From Gracilaria vermiculophylla (Eukaryota; Rhodophyta; Florideophyceae; Gracilariales; Gracilariaceae), in the NCBI GenBank assembly GCA_019155205.2, contig JAHNZQ020003147.1, positions 631,593 to 695,592 on the forward strand: DNA of 64,000 bases, written 5' to 3'. Made by a program: the position numbers and the translations under genes. The notes beneath the pieces were generated by a model, which saw only the letters and a list, made by a program, of their open reading frames with translations, had not been told where the DNA came from and did no database searches. Of the stretch, positions 20,713-32,149 are shown piece by piece; the first letter of the stretch is position 1, and the number at the start of each line of letters is the position of its first letter.

Positions 20713-21192
20713 ATGAAGCTCTGCGCGTTGACGAAGCGTGGACTCATACCGTGGGGTCATGAGTCAAAATGGCAACGTCGTGGAGGCAAGAAATTCATAA
20801 AATGTGTTCCGACTTATCAGATACCCTCAATAAACTCCCTTGGCACCCTCTGTGTCGAAAAGTGTGATGATGTTCTCAAAGCATCAATTAAGGGCCCTAT
20901 AGAGGATCCTGTCGCCGACTATGCGTCAGAAACTATAGAAAAAGCGGAGAATGCAGGAAAGGCTCCTTCACAAAAGGTTGTCATAGTAGTTTGTAGAAGT
21001 AAATTTCTTTGTCATTATTCGAAATGTGCCAAGGCATTCAAAACAAAAACACAGGATCGTATCGCGATGGATGCAAAACAAGATGCGAAAGCCGTCAGCA
21101 GCCTCTCATGGCGTTCCTTGTACAACCAAGTATTCAGTTTTCTTTCTGAAGGGTATTCATGTTTCCTAAAGTTTTTGCCATTAAGCGCGTGA
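20713..21192 (+). CDS. Hypothetical protein, 159 aa
   Basis: Open frame with a basic N-terminus (KWQRRGGKKFIK), four cysteines in the middle third and a CHYSKCAKAF segment near residue 100 that resembles part of a zinc finger. No family recognised and no paralogue in the window. It ends just before the 3' LTR of GY1 and could be chance. Confidence 0.3.
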   Translation: MKLCALTKRGLIPWGHESKWQRRGGKKFIKCVPTYQIPSINSLGTLCVEKCDDVLKASIKGPIEDPVADYASETIEKAENAGKAPSQKVVIVVCRSKFLCHYSKCAKAFKTKTQDRIAMDAKQDAKAVSSLSWRSLYNQVFSFLSEGYSCFLKFLPLSA

Positions 21193-21293
21193 GTTGTTGA
21201 TTGTTCGTAATATTGCAGTATAGATCTGATGAGGCCTTTCTATCCAGCTTACCAATCAATTCCATGCCGATTAGTCCTGAAAAAACAAACTTT

Positions 21294-21516
21294 TGTAAGA
21301 GTGCAGGACTCTGTAGTTCGAAAAACGATAAACACAATGAACCTCTCTTAGGATGTCCTCCTTTCTTTACTTGTATGGGGAAGAAGAACGCTTAAATACT
21401 AATACGCCCTGAGCAATAGTTAATGAATGTAGATGTACTATTGCTCATTAATGGTCATTTGAAAATCATAAACCTTAACGGGTGCCAAGTAGTAGGTACA
21501 AAGATACCTTCTTGCA
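21294..21516 (-). repeat. GY1 3' LTR
   Basis: 223 bp, written on the plus strand from TGTAAGAGTGCAGG to CTTCTTGCA, nearly identical to 26063-26286 with only a dozen or so differences. TG...CA ends. Confidence 0.93.
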
Positions 21517-23143
21517 TTCACACCTGTTTTGAAGTTGATGTCCGCGGAAACGTTTCAAATTTCTTTATAAATTATCGAAAGTTTTTTAAGTCTGAGCTCG
21601 GCATCCAAATTAGTTCTTCGACTTCATCACCCTCAAACTTAACCAGGTCAAAAATCCGACGTTCGACTCTCTTTTTGTTCAAAATCGAAATTACTTCTTG
21701 TTCTACGTTTCCTTCAGGGTGGATGACTACTGATAGAGATCCTTGGTCTGCGGGACCACGAACGAATTACTTCAACTTTGACACATGAAAAACATTGTGC
21801 GCCTTACTCATTGATTTTGGAAATTCAATCTTGTACGTGACAGGACCCATGACTTTTAATACTTTGAAAGGTCCCGTAGACTTCGGTTGGCACTTCTGTG
21901 GAAAGTCTGAACGCGTCGCAACGCCTGCACCCTGTACTTTAAACATAACCAGATCGTTTTCCTTAAAGGTCTTGTCTATTCGACTTTTGTTGGCGTAGAA
22001 CTTTTGAGCCGAAGCAGCATTTGAAAGGTTATCTCGGGCAAATTGTCGAAAAGCCCTTCTTCGATCTGCATCAGAAGCAGCTGCTTGACACCGAATCGTA
22101 CAGGTGTCCAATTCACGAGAAAGTTCGGACTGCGGCATGCGACCTAGATCAACTTGAACAGGTGTCAGTCTCGTACTCTTATTCTTAGAAGAGTTACATG
22201 CGAACTCTAGTTCGCTTAGCATGGTATTCCAGTTTTTGCTGTCTTTCTGAACACAGTTGCGAAGCATTTGAATCAGAATACGAATCATATTGTCTGACTG
22301 TCCGTCTGTCTGAGGGTGATCCTTCGAGGCGATGTTGAGCTTCACGTTAAGTATCTCATTGAATCCACGAAAATACTTTGACTTGAAAAATTTGTCGCGA
22401 TCTAATATAATCTTGCTGGGAATTCCATGCTTCGAAAATACATAATCGACGAAGAGTCGGATGACATCCGGAGTAGTATTTGACTTCTGCGTGGGAATAA
22501 AGATCGCCCGTTTCGACAATTTCTAAACAACGACTAGAACCGAATGGTGTCCGCGTTGTGTTTCTGGAAACTCCGAAACAAAATCTGCTTTAATCACCTC
22601 CCAGGTAGTTACTGGAACTTCATGTGACTGTAGTAGACCTTTTCGAGTCGTCCGATTGTCTTTGTTCCTTTGACACTCACCACACGAAGATACAAATCTG
22701 TCGATGTCTCCGTACATCCCTTTCCAGTAGAAGTATCTGGTTGAAGTGTAATAGGTTTTCTCTGTGGCGAAGTGAGCAGGTTCATATATTGACCTGATTG
22801 CTTTCCGTCTGAGAGACTGTACATTCGGTATGTACACTCGTTTGCTTCTTGAACCTATCCAGTACAATAGTCTCTTCCCGTATACAAACTTGTGAACGTA
22901 TAGTTTGGTCTTGCGATTTGGGAAGGTCTGATTGTCTCTTAAAACTGCTAGGAGGTTCTGAGCCCAATCATCATCATGATATGCTTCTCGAATCTCGTTT
23001 ATCAAAGACTTTTCTTGTAGGCGTAAGGATTTGAACTGCAAAACGTTCACGCAACGAGTGAGTGCATCTGTGGCCTTGTTCTTTGAACCTGGAATGAGTT
23101 CCACCTGAAATTCGAAGCTCTGTAATTCGTCTTGCCAACGCAT
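21517..23143 (-). pseudogene. GY1 integrase with chromodomain-like C-terminus
   Basis: The zinc-binding domain lies at about 22800-22660 (HFATEKTYYTSTRYFYWKG, SCGECQRN). In the core, the first Asp is in IKADFVSEF, the second in ILDRDKFF, and the region normally DGQSER reads DGQSDN, so the catalytic Glu is gone. A single TAA at 22520-22522 breaks the frame. After the motif PVTYKIEFP and KAHNVFHVSKLK the reading reaches about 21600 with VEQEVISILNKKR, a chromodomain-like fold position that in chromoviruses guides insertion to marked chromatin. Function inferred from family. Confidence 0.85.
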
Positions 23144-23540
23144 CTATCGTCCAGAACGTTTCGGCTTTGATTGTAGGTATCGAATGAGTTCATGATCCCT
23201 CTTTAGAACAAAACTTTTGTCTCTGAGGTAAACGGTCCACTCACGTAGAGCAATGGTCACTGCTAGTAGTTCTTGGTCGTCAGTATCCCAACGAGTCTCT
23301 GTGTCTGACAGTCGATGTGATAAGAACGCAACAGGATGGCCATCTTATTCTAAAGTGGCTCCCACAGCGTGTTTAGAGGCATCTGTAGTCAGTACAAACT
23401 GACATTCATGTTTCGGGTGTCGTAAAACTGGTGCCGTAGTCAATGCTATCTTTAAACTTTCAAAAGCCGTTGTCTGTTCTTCGTTTCAAGAGAAAGACTT
23501 CTTGCCAATCAAATCGGATATTGGGCGAACAATGGCGGCT
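23144..23540 (-). pseudogene. GY1 RNase H
   Basis: Minus-strand reading after RT shows FVLTTDASKHAVGATLE, HPVAFLSHRLSDTETRWDT and the tether VELIPGSKNKATDAL in the adjoining frame. These are the standard gypsy RNase H landmarks. One stop occurs within ATLE-DGHP. It degrades the RNA strand of the cDNA hybrid. Confidence 0.85.
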
Positions 23541-24566
23541 TAGTTCTTAATAAACCTTCTGTAAAAGATAGAAAGTACAAGAAACCGTTGCACATCTTTC
23601 ACAGATTTCGTTGTAGGCCAGTCGGTGACTGCTTTCACTAATCGCCCTTGTATTGCAATTCCTTCGGAATTCAAAGTGTATCCCAGGTATTCCACTTCTG
23701 ATGCACTAAACTTGCATTTGCTAGGTCTAATGTAGATCTTATTCTTGCGCAGAATTTCGAATAGGCTTTGAAGGTGATGTTGTCCTTTCTCGGATTTGCT
23801 ATATATCAGAATATCATCCAAGAACATAACCATACACTCTTCATGAAGTTCCTGTAGTAGGTTGGAAAGAAGCCTGGCAAAATGCAGCAGTTGCGTTTCG
23901 GAGACCAAAGCATAGAACTTTCCATTCAAAGGAACCAAAACGGGTTCTGATCGCTGTCTTGTGGCAATCTTAGTTCTTTTCGCGCATTTGATGATAACCC
24001 CAAATGAGATCGATCTGTGAGAAAATGTTTGCTCCTGAAATCTGATCGGGTGTCTTATTGATAAGTGGAATCGGGTTTGCGTCAGGAATCGTGATCTTAT
24101 TTAGCGCACGATAGTCGCACACCATTCTCAAGTCTCCAATCTTCTTCTTAATGAAGAATACGGGAGCTCCATAAGGCGAAGTTGAAGGTTTTATTAGTCC
24201 TTTGTCTTGCAGATTTCGTAACTGTTTTTTAATTTCCTTGAACTCTTTGGTAGACAGTCGAATGATGGGTCGGACTGGTGGTGTCTCTCCTGGTTTCAAG
24301 TTAATCTCAAAATCCATACCACGCGTAGGAGGAAGATGTGCGGGAAGGTCTCCACGAAAGATGTCATAAAATTCTGAAAGTAGCTCTCGGAATGGTGTTG
24401 AGCAGTCGGCTTCTCTAATACTGTCGACAAGCTTCTTGGTTAATTGTACTGGATATAGTTCACAATTTCGACTCTTGATGGCCTTCTGCAACTTACGAAA
24501 GAACACCATTTTGAAAACTGTGGTCGATGCGGGACGATCACTGTTTCTTTTTGCCGTTATTGTCAC
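23541..24566 (-). pseudogene. GY1 reverse transcriptase
   Basis: Palm landmarks in order: MDFEINLKPGETPP, KGLIKPSTSPYGAPVFF, KKIGDLRMVCDYRALNK, the first catalytic Asp in FSQIDLIWGYHQ, then in another frame MFLDDILIYSKS (F-L-D-D instead of Y-V/I-D-D) and KCKFSASEVEYLGY. A frameshift near 23960 splits the two halves. It copies element RNA to DNA. Confidence 0.92.
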
Positions 24567-24572
24567 TTGCGT

Positions 24573-24917
24573 TCAATCCTGTCGGATAGTGGTACACTTG
24601 TTTGACCTCCAATAAATCGCAGGATTATGTGTTTTCAACCATGTTCTGCCGAGGATAAGCAATGCATTCTCAGTCTCATCATGCATATGAGTAACATATA
24701 TAGTTACATTCGAAAGATCTCCATTCATGTTGAGAACTGCTGAATACTTTCCCATAATATCTGTCTTTGATCCATCTCTGAGTTCAACCTGCATATCATC
24801 GACCTTTTCGATATTCAATCCAATTCGTTTCACATCCTTATGTGCCATAAAATTGTGAGACGCAAAAGAATCGATGACTGTATCCAGTGGATTTCCTGCT
24901 AATGTCGCCTTGTACAT
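24573..24917 (-). pseudogene. GY1 aspartic protease
   Basis: 114-aa frame with TVIDSFASHNFM at the active site, where Gly of D-S/T-G has become Phe, and ALLILGRTWLKTHNPAIYW near the end, the conserved flap-side ILG motif. In the same frame as the RT N-terminal half. Probably inactive because of the glycine loss. Confidence 0.8.
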
Positions 24918-25009
24918 CCACTCCTTTCTCTCTGTAACATTTAATGCAAAGAGCGCACGAGATAACTGATTAATGTCATCCTTTCTGGCCGCCTCGTAAT
25001 GCGGCCAAG

Positions 25010-25958
25010 TTAGGTTTTTGACTCTCGAGTCTGACGGCGTTCCTCCTTGCCCCTACGACATGGATGGTTTGGATCGCTATATGGTTTCAAACCACATTTG
25101 CAGCAACAATCGTTGTCACGGTACAGACGTCCTTCACCTTTTTGTGCTGGACCCCAACACACGTCCTCTGTAGTTTTGGAGTTCTTTTTTCTGGTCTCAG
25201 AATCGATGTGGGATTTTTTTTTCGGCTTTAAACTTGGCTTTGTTGCCTCGTTTTCCTCCAAACCTTTGGGACTTCTCAGCATCTCCAGACATCTCTATGG
25301 ACAATTCCATCGTATGGGCATAGTCATATACCGTTTGAATGTTGATATTTCCGTAACGATCGGCAGGCTCCGAGGTGGGGAACTTTTCAGTAAACTTTCC
25401 CTTCATTGCTCGCGGAATGCTGTTGAAGAAATATATGTATGCTTCACGGGGCGGAGTGTTACATAGCATTATCATATCTTCAAGCGTACATATGAAATCT
25501 TCTAGTTTGCCATATTCGTTCCGATTAATCTCCAGGAGCTTGATACGAGCTTGAGCAATCTCGTTTGCCGGGACAAACTCTTTCGTCATTTTGATGCAAA
25601 GTTCTTCTAGAGACGTCGGCTTTGTGTTGTTTTGCTCTAGCCGGGTTATCCAAGTTGCTGCTCTGTCTTGAAGATGACATTCTGCTAGCGCTAACATCTT
25701 TTCATCTGAGTAGTTGCAAAGAGTTCCATATTTTCTAATAGAATAGAAAAAGATCTATACTCTTTCCGAGGTTCTGTCACTTGGCTTTCCTGAAAACATG
25801 GGGACAGGAGGTGCTCTGAAGCCAGAGTTAACGGGCGCTGACTGAGGATATGAGGTGGTCCGGTTGCCACCGTTGATAGATTGAAACGACTGTAAAAGAG
25901 CTGCTTGCTGCTGTAGAGTTCTTTGTAGAGCTTCAATCTGCTGCTGTAACTGTCCCAT
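25010..25958 (-). pseudogene. GY1 gag
   Basis: Starts MGQLQQQIEALQ, a glutamine-rich coiled coil, followed by the capsid-like region ECHLQDRAATWITRLEQN to YDYAHTMELSIEM. One TAG at 25755-25757 interrupts an otherwise open frame to 25197. In a shifted frame (25282-25010) a basic tail carries CCKCGLKPYSDPNHPC, a nucleocapsid zinc-knuckle variant. Confidence 0.8.
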
Positions 25959-26062
25959 GTTGGGTCCAGTGTTTTGTGCAGGTTCTGTTGGATCGTGATT
26001 TCGAGTTTAACGACGCATGTAAGGAGCGTATATTGTTCCGAAACTGAAAGCGATGCTACCGA

Positions 26063-26286
26063 TTGTAAGAGTGCAGGACTCTGTAGTTCGAAAAACGATA
26101 AACACAATGAACCTCTCTGAGGATGTCCTCCTTTCTTTACTTGTATGGGAAAGAAGAAAGCTTAAATACTAATACGCCCTGAGCAATAGTTAATGAATGT
26201 AGATGTACTATTGCTCAAGAATGGTCGTTTGAAAATCATAAACCTTAACGGGTGCAAAGTATAAGGTACAAAGATATCTTCTTGCA
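26063..26286 (-). repeat. GY1 5' LTR
   Basis: 224 bp matching 21294-21516. On the minus strand the sequence just inside it reads ATCGGTAGCATCGC, in which GGTAGCA matches the complement of the initiator tRNA-Met 3' end (TGGTAGCA), a plausible primer site. Confidence 0.92.
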
Positions 26287-26374
26287 GCTCTTCGAAAAAC
26301 GCCTCATTTGAACTCAAAGTGTGGTCCTCTCCGAATAGAAATCATCAAAGAATGTCGATTATAAACAGAGAAGC

Positions 26375-26616
26375 TGTAGTGGATGCATTACAACCACTCC
26401 TTTTAGAATCCTACACCCATTCAGTTTCAGAACTGCAACCCAATGCGTAGGTAGCAGCGCACACCTCATCTTGTAGGTAGCACTCAAATCTAGGGTGTTT
26501 CCAGATAAGGAAACACCATCCCTCCTTTTAAGCCGACACTCTTCGGCCTCCTAAGTAAACTCAGAGGCATCGAGCCTTGCACACTTGCACAAACCTTTGC
26601 GCCGCATACGCGCACA
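26375..26616 (+). repeat. GY2 5' LTR
   Basis: TGTAGTGGATGC to CGCGCACA. Contains a perfect 9-bp stem-loop, GGTGTTTCC-AGATAA-GGAAACACC at 26494-26517, and a twofold GTAGGTAGCA repeat. Followed by GTGATCACTGC, the presumed priming site shared with GY3. Confidence 0.95.
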
Positions 26617-26666
26617 GTGATCACTGCGATACTGCGGTCGTATCGTATCTCGTTCGATCAACAACA

Positions 26667-27720
26667 ATGGCGTCCGCTTCGACGCCGCACACACTACCAA
26701 CAAATTCTCAAGACATTCAGGATGATAACTTCATTCTTCAACCTCCATCATCTGTTGCCTTTTCAGTTAACCACCCCCGCCTTATCTCAACCACCCCAAA
26801 GGCTATTCGAGTTTTTCTGCGTCATTATGACCAGTACGTCAAGGAAGTTACGGCTCGTGCTCTTCAACTGGCTGTTGTGGACTCAACCACGACAGAGCCT
26901 GTGTGCCCGGTTAATGTTTCCTACTGTGTCGACGCTGAATGGCTCGAGTCATTGATAGATCTTGACTATATTTCTGGCGTCAAGAAAGTCAATGATCTTA
27001 CCGACGAGAAATTACGAACGTATTTGGAATCAGAAGCCCATGAAGACAAGGACATGATGACCACCGCCGCAATGGAATCCATAATCCGCAAAGAAGTCTC
27101 AATGGACATGAGGGATACATCTTCTTGTTCACGCATAAAACACTTGTTCACCAACTACGTGTCAGCATTGCGACGCAATGGTCTCACTTGGGTCATGAAG
27201 GAGCACCCAAAGCTGGCGGTCGGACATTTGATTGGAGCAATCAAGCCTCGATCTCTGCAACAACACTTGAAAACTGACTTGGAACTCGTGTATTTATCTC
27301 TCAATTCGGACTTCAAAGGTTTCATGAAACATGCAGTGACAGTGGCAGACGCTTTCCAGATCATTGACAACGGTCCTCCACAGAAAACAAAGGGACCACG
27401 TCTCGCAGCACAACGAACGTGTCTCAGAACCAGCCAAGGACGACTTATAATGACGTAGAGTCTACGCGTTTCTCCTCAGACAGCAACCCATCTACTCAAA
27501 GAAGCACTTCACGCCGACCACCGCCGTTCTGCCCGCATACCCCCTGTCAGGAGAAAGGGGAACGTCATTGGATTGACGACTGCTAAATGTCAACGGATGA
27601 GGAAAAGGAAACCCGGAAAGCCGACATCGCTGCTAAGAAAGCTGCAGACGGTCCATCTCGTTCTACACGCTCTCAGAAAACGAGAAACACCCAGGGAAAT
27701 CCTCGTGTCGTTGCTCGTCT
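26667..27720 (+). pseudogene. GY2 gag
   Basis: The ATG at 26667 is chosen over the upstream one inside the LTR because GY3 starts at the matching MASAS. The capsid-like part runs to FQIIDNGPPQK (27380), then frameshifts into a stretch with CPHTPCQEKGERHWIDDC, a spaced-out zinc knuckle near 27530. Stops at 27456 and 27585. It forms the particle and binds element RNA. Confidence 0.85.
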
Positions 27721-28275
27721 TTAGCCAGTGACTGATGCAGACTGTTTGGTTACTGTATCTAATGGCAAGACATCCATGGACATAACTGGGCGTTGTGACG
27801 ATGGGAGCGACCACAAAATTGTGTCTGCCTCACTGGCGGAAAGTGCTGTAGCAAAAGGCATTAAAAAGATATTCCCCATTGACAAAGTGTCTTTAGCCGT
27901 GGTGCTCAAGAAAAGGAATGCAGGGTCCGCACAAAAGTTCACCTTCTCAAGGAAATGAACTGCACTTCGCACCATTATGCAACTCGCCTCCGGAAATTTG
28001 GCGCTTCTGAATATATCCTTCCTTGTTGCAGACGATGACGATGATCTTGCTTGCGAAGACCTTCTGATAAGAAGACCTGTGTCACAACATTTGCGAGTTG
28101 ACACATACACTCTATTGGACAACAATAGGTTCGCTCTCAACGCCTCGGACTGCTCAGAAGTGGGAAACCCAACCCCTACCACGGCAAAAGGCTCCGTCAG
28201 TCGTCTCATGGCATCAGTCTCGGACAGCTCGACCAACACATCCGTACAGACGCAACCACCTCCGAACCGCCCCAG
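27721..28275 (+). pseudogene. GY2 aspartic protease and linker
   Basis: The frame from 27728 carries the retropepsin active site CDDGSDHKIVSASLAE, then a stop at 27956. The next frame, 27977-28843, continues the protease C-terminal part (LALLNISFLVADDD, TLLDNNRFALN) and leads into RT. GY3 has the same arrangement, so DDGSD is a family trait. Confidence 0.75.
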
Positions 28276-29760
28276 AGTCAACTACCACACCGCACGTGAA
28301 GACTGCAATCCATTTCCAGACCCCTCTCTTCTCGACCCGATCGACAGTGCGCAACACGAAAACATATGCAAAGAAGTGGACAATATGATTGAACCAGCAG
28401 CCCAAAACGGTCTTCGGGAGCAGTACGTAGCACACCTCAGGAACATTGCCTACGATCGCGTCGGCAAATTTCGTACATCACTATCCTCTGGGCCTCCAGC
28501 CCAGGTCGAGCCTCTGAAGATCCAGATCACGGCTGATGCGCGCCCAATTCGCGTTCGGCTGCGAAAGTACTCACAGGATCAGAGAAAGTTTCTCGATGAC
28601 TTTGTATCGAATCTCGACAAAGCCGGGATGGAATACTCCAACCCATCCTCTCCATGGGCATCAGCACCTTTGATTGTACCCAAACCTGGACCTGCTCGTT
28701 TTCGTTTCACAGTTGACCTGCGTCCCATCAATCGCTACAATGTGAAGCACCAGTATCCGATGCCGAATATCGAACAAGAAGTACTGAAGCTCGCCGGCTC
28801 ACGTTTCTTCGCCACCTTCGATCTCTCACATGGTTATTGGTAGTTTCCTCTTGACAAGAAGTCGCGAGAGCTGAAGTCCTTCATCACCCCAGATGGCGTG
28901 TTTTTACCAACCAGAGTACTTCATGGAACAACGAACGCAACCACGCATCTGCAATCGGTCCTGGCTACGATTCTCCCGAAGGAGCTTCGCACAAACCTCT
29001 TGTACTGGCTGGATGACATGCTTCATCATGACGCAACTACCATGGGACTGCTGGACAGCATCCGTCTCCTTTTCGAAACTTGGGCGCGACTCGCAGTACG
29101 TCTACATCCGAAAAAGTGCATACTGTTTGCAACCTCTACCCGCTGGTGTGGCAAAATCATTTCGGCCTAAGGCGTACGACACGACCCACGTCAACTAAAT
29201 GGCCTTCTCAACATGGAATTCCCAATCAATGGAGCACACCTGCAACAGTTTCTCTGCGCTTTGCAATGGCTGAAGACAGGCATATCCAACTTCTCCAGCC
29301 TCATCTCTCGTCTTCATGACTTCATGGAAAGAGTGTATGCTGAAGCATGGAAACGGACAAAGCAGGCGGTTGCTTCCGTCACATTGGATACACCCGAATG
29401 GGGAGAACGGGAACTGCGAACTTTCGAACAATGCAAGACGGCTCTCTCGCATCTCGTCACTCTCGCACACCGCGCCGAAGGACAGCGCCTTTGCATTTAC
29501 ACCGACGCATCTGATACAATTTGGTCCCGAGTCGTGACGCAGGTGCCCCAAGAAGACGTAGAGAAAGATTACAAAGAACAACGCTACAGCCCTCTCGCAT
29601 TTTGTTCAGAGAGGTTCAACTCTACGCAGCTTCGATGGTGTACATTGGAAAAAGAAGGATTCGCTATTATGTCCACTGTCGATAAAATGCACTGGCTAGC
29701 AGCCACATCAGCAGGATTTGATCTCTTTACCGATCACAACAATTTGATTATCTTTGTTTG
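28276..29760 (+). pseudogene. GY2 reverse transcriptase and RNase H
   Basis: RT landmarks: VNYHTAREDCNPFPDPSLLD, ARPIRVRLRKYS, NPSSPWASAPLIVPKP, RFTVDLRPINRYN and FATFDLSHGYW (first Asp). After a stop at 28841-28843 come LHGTTNATTHLQSVL and LLYWLDDMLHHD, so the active site is WLDD. RNase H shows LCIYTDASDTIW, SPLAFCSERFNSTQLRWCTLEKE and FDLFTDHNN. At least three stops or shifts. This RT type with W-L-D-D is characteristic of gypsy lineages also seen in oomycetes and fungi (from memory, not checked). Confidence 0.9.
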
Positions 29761-31382
29761 ATCCTTTGTCATTGGTCCCAGATCTCAGTCAGTCGTCGAC
29801 TCGTAAGGTTATTCGATGGGGAGTCCGTCTGAGTGCCTACTCCTACACTTGCTTTCATATCAGTGGCTCGGAAAATGTTTGGGCTGGCATGCTGACTCGT
29901 TGGTCAGCACCCAGTACGGTATGCCGTCTGATTAAGATTCCCCTGCTACCGTCTACAGACTCGGACTCATTCTGTTGGCCATCAGCTGAAGAAATCGCAA
30001 AAGTCCAATCTACTAACCCCACTACAGTCCCAAAGCACATGAAGCAAGTTAACGGCTTATGGACAACTCCAGCGAACGCCCTAAGGATCCCAGATAAAGC
30101 CACGGATATCCAACTTCGACTGTGCATCATTGCCCATACTGGCCCCGCCGGCCACCGGGAGCAGCACGTGACGGCCCAGACTCTCGCCAAGAATTATTTC
30201 TGGAACACAATGTCCACAGAAGTCAAAGCGTTCGTTAAGGCTTGCATTCATTGCATCTCCACACTTGGAGGTGAAAAGGTTCCGCGACCATTTGGACCTG
30301 CAGTCCATGGCACCAGGCTGAACGACTTGTTGCAGTTCGATTACATTGAAATCGGTCCCAGTCGGACTGGACAGAAATATGTTCTAATGCTGCGAGATGA
30401 CCATTCAGACTACAAATGGTTTTTCTCGACACCGGGAACCACAGCTGAGAATGCAGCCCTCGCGATCATTGACTGGGCTGCGGCTTTCAACGTTCCGAAT
30501 GGTTTGATGTCCGACGGACCAACGCACTTCAAGAATGAAACAGTACATCTCGTCACGAAAGGCCTTCGTGTTCCTCATCACTTCACGCTCCCTTACACGC
30601 CTTGGAGCAACGGAGCCGTGGAACGCCTTGGAAAATAGTCTGTGCGAATGTTCCGTGCCTTAGTTTCAGAACTACAAATGGATCACAAAGAATGGCCAGA
30701 TCTTCTCCCAATTATCCAGAGCGCGTTGAACAACTCTCCCTCACCAAGGCGCGGCAACATTGCTCCAATCACTGCCGTTTCAGGTATGGAATCGACACCA
30801 CCGATATCAATTTTCCTGCCGACATCCACGGTCACCTCAATCACAATGACGGCAGCACAAAGGGAACGCGTTTTGAACATTGCAGATCTCCAAGCCAGAT
30901 GCGCTGAGTTGCATCCCATGGTCAGCAACGTACTGCAGCAAAACCGTCATAGCTCGCGAACTCGTGCTTCTCGAGGACAGCTAGTGAACTTCAGTATTGG
31001 TGACTTTGTGTTGGTCGCCCGTAAAGAGTTCTCTGCAGGTGAGAAGCTNNNNNNNNNNNNNNNNNNNNNNNNNNNNNNNNNNNNNNNNNNNNNNNNNNNN
31101 NNNNNNNNNNNNNNNNNNNNNNNNNNNNNNNNNNNNNNNNNNNNNNNNCATGTGCTCTTCTCTGAGATTGGCATGCCAGTTGCCAGACTGTTGAAACTAG
31201 TATTGAAGAAGCAGGAATTGTTCGTTCTTGTACGTTGGAAAGGACTTCCAAACTCGGAGGACACTCTCGAGCCACTCTCTCGCATGTATGATGACGTTCC
31301 GGGACTGGTTCTCAAGCTACTACGCCAAAAGAACAGCTCGCCAACCCTCGTGGCCAAAGCTCGGAAAGAACTTGGTCTTTGA
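29761..31382 (+). pseudogene. GY2 integrase with chromodomain-like tail (contains N gap)
   Basis: Zinc-binding part: HTGPAGHREQHVT and KACIHCISTLGG. In the core the first Asp is in LLQFDYIEIG, the second in LMSDGPTHFKN, and the Glu in SNGAVERLGK, so all three catalytic residues are present. Single TAG at 30636-30638. The tail after the gap reads ELFVLVRWKGLPNSEDTLEP, a chromodomain-like motif (W..Y/L....TWEP). This is the best preserved enzyme of the element. Confidence 0.9.
31049..31148. other. Assembly gap (100 N)
   Basis: 100 N inside the GY2 integrase C-terminal region. The two edges share no sequence, so true sequence is missing, probably a short linker before the chromodomain-like tail. 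Confidence 0.98.
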
Positions 31383-31392
31383 GGAAAGAGAG

Positions 31393-31633
31393 TGTAATGG
31401 ATGCTTTACAACTACTTCTTTTTGAATCCTAAACCCATTCAGTTTCAGCACTGCAACCCAATGCGTAGGTAGCAGCGCACACCTCATCTTGTAGGTAGCA
31501 CTCAAATCTAGGGTGTTTCCAGATAAGGAAACACCATCCCCCCTTTATGCCGACACTCTTCGGCCTTCAAAGTAAACTCGGAGGCATCGAGCCTTGCACA
31601 TTTGCACAAATCTTTTCGCCGCATACGCGCACA
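31393..31633 (+). repeat. GY2 3' LTR
   Basis: 241 bp, TGTAATGGATGC to CGCGCACA, preceded directly by the purine tract and followed by the target duplication GAAGC. Keeps the perfect 9-bp stem-loop at 31512-31535. Confidence 0.95.
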
Positions 31634-31638
31634 GAAGC

Positions 31639-32149
31639 ATTGAAGCCCTTAAATGGAAACAAACTTGTTCCCATGGAATGTGCCAAATATAAACCTGAAG
31701 CAGCAATCAAATCAGTACAAGCCAGGGAGCTCTTTGAAAGAGCGATCGAGGAGATATGTAGTACATATGGGAGTATTTGATCGGCAGTTCGCGTTGCAGG
31801 GGCGACGCATCGATGAGGAGCATCTCGACCACGAGGGTTGCAGCTGTATCTGGTTTGCCGTGTACAGGGAACAGGGAGGAGGGGGCGATACTGAATAGCA
31901 TCGAAGAAAAATATGTTGCATGCAGGGTCTGCGCGGTCGCAAGACATGGTGCTTGTGGTCGGTTGAGGAATTTATGGATTGATCGTACGTGTGCGGCTTA
32001 GTTTGTGGAGAGGGTTCACAGCCGTGCTCGAAACGAATTTCAGCGGTCTCTACTACTGTAATCATGTTTCCTGAAAAGCCAGAGACCCGGGCGCCCAACG
32101 TGAATACACTGCATTTTATATGTTCATTTAATATTTTCTGATCCAGATT
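31639..32149. other. No recognisable gene
   Basis: Removing GY2 joins 26287-26374 to this stretch. A short open frame across the junction ends at 31780 (residues LFERAIEEICSTYGSI), but it is too short to name. Confidence 0.35.

Larger units (their letters stand above)
21294..26286 (-). mobile_element. GY1: Ty3/gypsy LTR retrotransposon with both LTRs
   Basis: Nearly 5 kb from the 3' LTR (21294-21516) to the 5' LTR (26063-26286), coding on the minus strand in the gypsy order gag, protease, RT, RNase H, integrase, chromodomain-like tail. Flanks ACTTT and GCTCT do not form a clean 5-bp duplication. The coding region has one stop in gag, a frameshift before the RT active site and altered catalytic residues, so the copy is inactive. 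Confidence 0.92.
26375..31633 (+). mobile_element. GY2: Ty3/gypsy LTR retrotransposon, complete ends
   Basis: 5.26 kb including an N gap. LTRs at 26375-26616 and 31393-31633 are flanked by a perfect 5-bp target duplication GAAGC (26370-26374 and 31634-31638). The order is gag, protease, RT, RNase H, integrase, chromodomain-like tail on the plus strand. The LTRs differ at about 16 of 242 positions by eye (~93% identical). Polypurine tract GAGGAAAGAGAG at 31381-31392. Coding frames are broken in many places. Same family as GY3. Confidence 0.95.
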
